NCBI GenBank assembly: GCA_948146395.1
Contig: OX411559.1
Location: 26,975,208-27,039,207, forward strand
Source of the DNA: Fragum whitleyi
Taxonomy: Eukaryota > Mollusca > Bivalvia > Cardiida > Cardiidae
Reading direction: 5' to 3'
Length of the DNA: 64,000 nt
Of the stretch, positions 58,701 through 64,000 are shown one piece after another (the stretch's first letter is position 1; each line of letters starts with the position of its first letter). The notes below the pieces were generated by a model, which was not told where the DNA came from, did no database searches, and was given only the letters and a program-made list of their open reading frames with translations. The translations under genes were made by a program, and so were the position numbers.

Positions 58701-61700
58701 TTATCGTGCAGCCAAAAATTATTGTGATTAGATGAAAAATATGTATTTTGTGGTCGGAGGTCATTTCTCTTTATGTTATATAGTGGAAACTTTCAAAATC
58801 ATTTTCTCAGAATGTAACTGATGGAAATCAAGCAAACTTCATTGGTATGATCCTTAGGTTACCTATTATCATGCAGCCAAAAATTATTGTGATTAGATGA
58901 AAAATATGTCTTTTATTGGCAGAGGTCATTTCTCTATATGTTATTTTGTGGAAACTTTGAAAATCTTTGTCAACATCAGTAGAACCCAAAATCTCTAAAA
59001 ATCTAGTCAAAACTTTGATTTGCTATTATAAGAATTTCAAGCCTGTGGAGCGACTCAAGCCATCCATGGCTATCTAGTTAGTTTCATACCTCCATGAAAA
59101 TCAGCAAATTCTCTCTTCATATCATATAATTTAACTTGATCATGAAGCGACAAAGTAAACATTTTTTTCCATAATGAGACAGATTTCTTATGGCAGTTAT
59201 TTGTGTGGAAGCTTCAAAAAGTGCTGTGTGCTCAGAATCATTTTCCTCGGAGAATAAACTCATATTTGCATCCACTCAGAATGCACAAATTAAATAGATA
59301 CAATTAATATTACATTATTTTAACACACATTTGTTCACAAACAAGAAACATACTTTTTTATTCGACATGCATATTACATTTGTATTGTGATTTCTATGTT
59401 GTTATAACTCAATAGAACCGTCTCATTGAGACGGTTCTGTCAAGTTTTAACAACATAGGATTCATTTTTAGACCAATAATACCTGCCTTTTAGGATATTT
59501 TGATTTAAAGAATGGACTTTTTTAAACGGTTGCTTGATAAAAATGGTCGCTAAATAGACTTGGTCGCTCGAGCAAGCTTGACTGTAGAATCAATCAAAGG
59601 GTATTTTAGGGTTAACCCTTTGCTGTTTAATCCCTGCTTTTTATGTGGCAGTGATTTTATGATTGAAAAAACATTGTGAAAAAAGAAGAAATTGCTTCTG
59701 ACAAGCAATTTCTTCTTTTTCCACACTATTTTCTACCCTACAGAAGGTTATTTTTCAAATTAAATCCACTTTATATTTTTGTCTGCAAAACCTTTGAATT
59801 TTGACAGGTCCAAAATCTTGTAAAAAAGGAAAGGGTTAATGGTTTATAATCTGGTAGAATTTTCTTGACAGGAAGTATAAGAGTGTGTACGTACTGTCAA
59901 CAAATAGTTCAGAATTACGCACAGAAAGCAAGTCCATCAGGTGATCCTAAAGTGACGAAGGAAACCCTTGACAAGTGTTTAGATAAATGTATACAACCCA
60001 CTGAGCTTCTCTCACCAGAACAAGCATTAAACAGATCAAACCATGACTTTCAGAGTTCACTGAACTTAAGGTTAGACTAAATGAATCAAAATGATTTTGA
60101 CAATAAGTGTTTTCAGATATCAGATCTGATAGCCATCTGGAATGTTTTATTGTAGCTTTATTCAAGTCTATTTAATTTCTATTCACAAAATTAGTAAAAA
60201 AAATCTAGATATCTTTCATAAAGACATCACAATTGAAAAAGGAAAACTCATTTAGAGTGTTACTGGTAACTTTAATATGCGTTCACACATAATCCTAAAT
60301 TCCTTTACTGATTTGATAGTTTTCACATGTTGCTTATTCTAGGTCACATTTTAATGATTTTGTAATTAATTTATCATTTTGTCATTGATAAAAGTAAATT
60401 TTTAGGTAGTAGTTACAAGAACCAGGATTTGTGACAGTTTTGTTGAATGTTTATTTTGATATCAAGGTGCTCTCAATATTGTGTTACTAGACAAGGATTT
60501 TTGTTGTAATTTATTTTAGATCTCCAGGTGAATCGGAGACCAGTATGGTGTCAGCCGCACCATTTGATCTTACACCTCAATCAGAATTTGTTGCAGATAA
60601 TTTTACATCAGAACGAAGGCTTTTGATTCAGGTAATATATTCAAATATGGTATAATTTAACCCATTACAAGATAAAACATTTAGGCTGATCTTAATTCAA
60701 ACTAGCTGGAAACCATTTAACTCTGGTAAAAGAATATCAATCCTATTTAGCTCAGTTAATGAAGGTCATGACTTGACTTTCAAAGAAGAAGGACATTCAA
60801 AATTTTGAATATGAAGTTATGGACCCCCTAAGACGGCGGAGTATTTGCCACCCACCAATGAGTTAATAATCATAGACCTATGTGGGATAACAGCTGGAGG
60901 CTAGGAAAGGATGTGATTGTGGTACTGGTGTGAGAAATTCCAGAAATCCATTGTAAGGTGCTCCAGCTGTGCGATATAACTGAAAAATTGGTGAAAGCCG
61001 CTTAAAACTACATTCAAACAAAAATTGAAGTTATGTATGTTACTTGTATATGTTTTCTGTTATTCTGAAGAAGGCATAACCCAAAGGTCCTGAGTTCGAT
61101 TCCTGGGAGCGGCTATCGATCATTGTTCTTTCATTGGCCCACATTTGGCGTGAGTACTGGTGAATTTTCCAGGAAGCAGAATTGAGAGGGATTAATCTAA
61201 GTTGTAAGAACTTGTTTCCCAATTGATGTAAAATAAATATGCTTTAACCAAAAGCCAAAAAAATTAAAATATGATGAGTTATGATAGAAGTTTGGAATAA
61301 AAAAGAAACATAAGAGAAACTTTTGACTGTCAAAGGGCATTAGTATTCTCAAACTCAGAGTATGCATCTTGTAGGACTCCACACAGCTTAGAACCTTGTG
61401 GTCCCTGATGTTGGACACGGATAACGGTGTCGAGTTCCAGAGTTACAGATTTAGACTGCGTACCTACCCAAAATGTATCGCTGGAAATAAACTGGTAGAC
61501 TGGTTACTGAAACAGGACAAGGTTGCAAATAGGTTAGATTTAGAAACTTCAATAACAAGTTGTGACTTTTCACACATAAAGGCAAAATTATGGAACTCTT
61601 CCAAGCAAAAACTCAGAAAAAAAGAATAGATACACCAAAGGTTGACAAGAGGCCACTTTTCATAAATGATTTTATAGGGAGGCAGAATAATTCTAATTCA

Positions 61701-64000
61701 GAAAACTGCCCAATAAGCAAAACAGGTTGGTTTGGGTCAGCCTGGCATCCAGTAAAATCTGACCAGCCCTGTGTTCAGGATGACAAACTGTGCAAATTAT
61801 TTGCAAATCATACCCTGCAGGATATGATTTGCAAACAGTTTGCACCGTTTTGTCATCCTTTATGTAGGGCAGGTTTGATACTATTGGCATTTCCCAGATG
61901 GTCCCTTTTTGTCTGAATGGTTTTATGTGGATTTTATTTTAGATGAACGAATTAAACCTGTTCTGTTTACATTTATATTCAAGACAAATACAATGCTTTA
62001 ACACATGCCTTTCAAATACAGGTTAAAAAGTCAGGATTGTCCTGAAATACTGGTAAAATATTACTAAGCCTGTAGATTGATTTAAAAAGAATAATATGTT
62101 AGTGTCTTAAAATATCATTTTTATTTGGTTGAGGCTGGGAAAATTCCACCATTGCAAGGATTTGATGAGTCATGATGATTTCTTTCAGTTGAAACCATAT
62201 AATTTTGATATTTTAAGACCCTAACACATTGTATTTATCATACAATCAATTAAAAGGGAATTTTTATAGAATCTTAAAAATCAAAAGATATTTAGGTAGT
62301 TTATACTAATTTATTTTAGTTAGATTACGATGAAAGCTTAAGCTTATAGAAAGGCTCTCAAACACTTAATTCTGATGGTTTCACGTCCCTGAGAGAGAGG
62401 CAGTGGTTAAAGACTACTGCTACCAAATTTTACTGCTGGGTGAACTTGGGTTTGCTTTGAAGTGTTTTTCCCATAAACACACCCTGGCGACAGTGGGGCT
62501 CGAACCATTGACCTCTAGGTCACGGGTCGAGTGAATTTTCCAATACGCCACCGAGGCAGTTGAGAAATTTAGGTGAAGTATGTTCTAGTCAAGATCATGA
62601 ATATGCAAATTGTTTCTAAATATAGGCTGTCTGATATCAGCATCATTATACCCCTGCAAATTGAATGTTTTCGGGGGTATACTGGAATCAGCCTGTCTGT
62701 CTGTCCGTCTGTCCGTCCGTCTGTGGACACATATATATGTAAATTTGTGTCGCGAACTCCTCCTTCAGTTTTACTTCAAAAGCCTTGAAACTTTATAGAA
62801 ACATTTATAACATGTTGAAGTTTTGCAATACGCAATTTTTAGGTCCAAACTTCCCCTGGTTCATGAATTATCTCCCCTTGAACTTGGACATTTTTTCCTA
62901 TTTGTTACCATGTACTTATCATTTTGTGTCACAATCTCCTCCTTCAATTTTCATTTAATAGTTATGAAATATTATACAAACATTTATCACATAATGAAGT
63001 TTTGCAAGACGCAAATTTCAAGTGTCAACTGTCCCAGGTTCATGAATTATCTCCCCTTGAACTTAAGACATTTTTTTCTATTTGTAACCATGTACTTATA
63101 AATTTGTGTCGCAAACTCCTCCTTCAATTTTCATTCAATAGTTATGAAATATTGCACAAACATCCATCACATGTTGAAGTTTTGCAAGACGTAAATTGAA
63201 AGTCTCAATTCCCCCTGGTTCATGAATTATCTCCCCTTGAACAATGAAATTTTTTCCTATTTGTTACAATGTACTTATCATTTTGTATGGAAAACTCCTC
63301 CTTCAATTTTCATAAAATAGTTATGAAATATTATACAAACATTCATCACATAATGAAGTTTTGCAAGACGCAAATTTCAAGTGTCAACTCTCCCAGGTTC
63401 ATGAATTATCTCCCCTTGAACTTAAGACATTTTTTATCCCCCGCCAAAAAAAATTTTTCAGGGGGGATATTGTTTTTGCCATGTCCGTCCGTCCGTCCGA
63501 CATTCGTTTTCACACTATTTCTTGAAAACTATTGACCGGATTCCAATGAAACTTGGCACACAGCTTCACTACAATGAGGACATGCGCATATCGTGGGGGT
63601 TACCCGGTTTGACTATCAAATTTAGAGCTACTGCCCCTGACTGTTTAAGCCATATACATTCATAGTGATATTCGTTTCCGCGCTATTTCTTGAAAACTGT
63701 TGACCGGATTTTAATGAAACTTGGCACACAGCTTCACTACAAGAGGACATGCGCATATCGCTGGGGTTACCCAGTTCGACTGTCAAATTTAGAGTTACTG
63801 CCCCTGACTGTTTAAGCCATATATATACATAGTGATATTCGTTTCTGCGCTATTTCTTGAAAACTAAAGACCGGATTTCAATGAAACTTGGCACACAGCT
63901 TCACTACAATGAGGACATGAGCATATCGTCGGGGTTACCCGGTTCGACTGTCAAATTTAGAGTTACTGCCCCTGACTGTTTAAGCCATATACATACATAG
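52598..64000 (+). CDS. PIKFYVE: PIKFYVE, phosphatidylinositol-3-phosphate 5-kinase, 5' part (partial gene)
   Basis: Makes PI(3,5)P2 on endosomes and lysosomes; the FYVE finger binds PI3P and recruits the kinase. Seven coding exons: 52598-52706, 54435-54608, 55288-55463, 56762-56951, 59872-60070, 60520-60631, 61387-61532, all GT/AG and in phase, giving 368 residues. Order as in vertebrate PIKFYVE: short N-terminal segment, Ser-rich linker, FYVE (about 160-228), linker, DEP (from about 321). The remaining DEP exon and the TCP-1-like and kinase regions are not in the window; after 61,532 I see only repeats. The start is the first ATG of the first recognised exon; a non-coding exon probably precedes it, since AG at 52,543-52,544 is a good acceptor. 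Confidence 0.93.
53513..53653. mobile_element. foldback MITE in PIKFYVE intron 1
   Basis: ATAATCATTTG ... CAAATGATTAT ends, with inner arms ACAAAAGCTATATTTT / AAAATATAGCTTTTGT. Confidence 0.65.
54435..54608 (+). CDS. PIKFYVE: PIKFYVE coding exon 2 (Ser/Arg-rich linker)
   Basis: Residues 37-94. DDSDVSSESGSIPSSREVS, then RSSSRRSSVDKS and SDKSSRNSGSPKR, with several RxxS-type phosphosite-like motifs. Phase 1 at both ends. Confidence 0.78.
55288..55463 (+). CDS. PIKFYVE: PIKFYVE coding exon 3
   Basis: Residues 95-153. A Ser/Thr/Glu-rich stretch ending FSSVITRLSTIVERRTS, which corresponds to vertebrate 'LSTVLKRLKEIME' just before the FYVE domain. Ends in phase 0 at GTATGT. Confidence 0.82.
55882..55952. 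repeat. 71-bp near-perfect hairpin in PIKFYVE intron 3
   Basis: GGGGTCAGCACAATACTATT + GTAAGTGCCTA and its inverted copy, one mismatch over 31 bp, 8-nt loop. Confidence 0.85.
56762..56951 (+). CDS. PIKFYVE: PIKFYVE coding exon 4 (FYVE finger)
   Basis: Residues 154-216. WMPD (the WxxD motif), CYDC at 176-179, RRRHHCRIC at 187-195 (the PI3P-binding basic motif) and CNAC at 200-203: three of the four CxxC pairs. Confidence 0.96.
57214..59079 (-). mobile_element. HINE with 165-bp core in a two-type higher-order pattern
   Basis: On the minus strand: 5' AACTAGATAGCCATGGATGG, half-site CGCTCCACAGGC, about nine 165-bp units, (ACGG)n remnants (GACGCACGGACGC), hairpin and AGCTAAAAA. Unit starts (GATGRAAAAT) at 57905, 58071, 58236, 58401, 58566, 58731 and 58896. 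Types A (GGGCGGAGG) and B (TGGTCGGAGG) alternate in the middle. Confidence 0.82.
59396..59458. repeat. imperfect hairpin element
   Basis: GTTGTTATAACTCAATAGAA + CCGTCTC and an inverted copy GAGACGGTTCTGTCAAG..AACAAC; no loop to speak of. Confidence 0.65.
59612..59839. mobile_element. TTAA miniature element, family 1, complete copy
   Basis: TTAA CCCTTTGCTGTTTAATCC ... AAAGGAAAGGG TTAA, 228 bp, central palindrome AGAAATTGCTTCTGACAAGC-type. It ends about 30 bp before the exon 5 acceptor. Confidence 0.85.
59872..60070 (+). CDS. PIKFYVE: PIKFYVE coding exon 5 (end of FYVE)
   Basis: Residues 217-282. RVCTYC supplies the FYVE RVC motif and the last CxxC pair (222-225). Then an unconserved linker. 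Ends in phase 2 at GTTAGA. Confidence 0.9.
60520..60631 (+). CDS. PIKFYVE: PIKFYVE coding exon 6
   Basis: Residues 283-320. ESETSMVSAAPFDLTPQSE, then FTSERRLLIQ, which matches vertebrate 'TTEDERKILLDSVQ'. Ends in phase 0 at GTAATA. Confidence 0.85.
60828..61020 (+). mobile_element. tRNA-SINE, headless copy, plus orientation
   Basis: CCACCAATGAGTTAATAATC ... CAGCTGGAGGCTAGGAAAGG ... GGTGCTCCAGC ... GAAAGCCGCTTAAAACTAC. Confidence 0.7.
61065..61230 (+). mobile_element. possible second SINE remnant with B box
   Basis: GGTCCTGAGTTCGATTCCTG fits a tRNA B box; the A-box side is not convincing. Confidence 0.4.
61387..61532 (+). CDS. PIKFYVE: PIKFYVE coding exon 7 (first part of DEP domain)
   Basis: Residues 321-368 plus 2 nt. 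LRTLWSLMLDTDNGVEFQSY and RLRTYPKCIAGNKLVDWLL, matching vertebrate 'LKDLWKKICHHSSGMEFQ.. WLRTHPNCIVGKELVNWLI'. Donor GTTAGA. Confidence 0.92.
61729..61910. mobile_element. foldback MITE in PIKFYVE intron 7
   Basis: GGATGACAAACTGTGCAAA (61,778) pairs with TTTGCACCGTTTTGTCATCC (ends 61,859); centre ATCATACCCTGCAGGATATGAT. Confidence 0.65.
62385..62562 (-). mobile_element. tRNA-derived SINE, second family
   Basis: On the minus strand, A box CGGTGGCGTATTGG and B box GGTTCGAGCCCC, spaced as in a tRNA with a long variable arm, then a body with AGTAAAATTTGGTAGC. Sequence unlike the first SINE family. Confidence 0.7.
62645..63435 (-). mobile_element. HINE, ~180-bp cores, 5' part cut off by another element
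   Basis: 3' hairpin ATACCCCTGC..TTCGGGGGTAT at 62,648-62,680, (GTCC/GTCT)n at 62,693-62,725, four cores (CTCCTCCTTCA at 62757, 62936, 63116, 63295; 179-180 bp). Broken at about 63,435. Confidence 0.7.
63436..64000 (-). mobile_element. HINE, ~167-bp cores, runs off the window
   Basis: 3' hairpin ATCCCCCGCC..TTCAGGGGGGAT, (GTCC)n at 63,483-63,500, cores with CTTGAAAACT at 63521, 63689 and 63856 (167-168 bp). The 5' end is beyond 64,000. Confidence 0.7.

Noticed and set aside
62823..63535. Overlapping ~90-codon open frames with repeated text
   Set aside because: They follow the 180-bp tandem cores of a HINE; repetition, not coding, explains them.
61533..64000. Search for the rest of the PIKFYVE DEP domain
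   Set aside because: No frame encodes the expected DEP continuation; the interval is a MITE, a SINE and two HINEs, so the next exon must lie beyond 64,000.

Overview
The window looks like genomic DNA from a bivalve mollusc. It holds two intron-rich genes conserved in animals, set in introns packed with bivalve-style repeats: tRNA-derived SINEs, TTAA-flanked miniature elements, and many Helentron-like elements with an (ACGG)n block and tandem cores. The species cannot be named from the sequence alone. There are no prokaryotic features.

Left and centre (443-45,015, minus strand): a complete Pumilio gene (PUM1/PUM2 orthologue). I could place 20 coding exons. Their phases all agree, and the lengths sum to 3,243 nt, giving a 1,080-aa protein with a stop. 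The eight C-terminal PUF repeats carry the standard base-recognition triplets. The 3' UTR (below 443) has a canonical Pumilio response element about 14 nt after the stop and a perfect hairpin array. The 5' end has two CRE palindromes and a Staf/ZNF143-like site within about 0.6 kb of the start codon.

Right (52,598 to beyond 64,000, plus strand): the 5' part of PIKFYVE (phosphatidylinositol-3-phosphate 5-kinase). Seven coding exons carry the Ser-rich N-terminus, the FYVE zinc finger and the first part of the DEP domain. The kinase part lies outside the window. The two genes are divergent, separated by about 7.6 kb in which I recognise no gene.

Mobile DNA: a full-length 5.35-kb non-LTR retrotransposon (13,787-19,136) sits in Pumilio intron 14 and interrupts a SINE. 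It has an L1-like ORF1 with a 2A-like motif and an ORF2 with endonuclease, reverse transcriptase and a CCHC finger. It carries one frameshift and a lost endonuclease residue. The most notable repeat system is a set of Helentron/'pearl'-like elements that differ in sequence but share one plan: 5' AAC(A/T)AGA, a 5' half-site complementary to the 3' terminal hairpin, tandem cores of about 110-180 bp, an (ACGG)n block, and a 3' hairpin ending in TAAAA. Several are nested in other repeats, which fixes their ends by comparison with unoccupied copies. Three Pumilio exon edges (exons 12, 17, 19) have been tandemly copied together with their splice sites.
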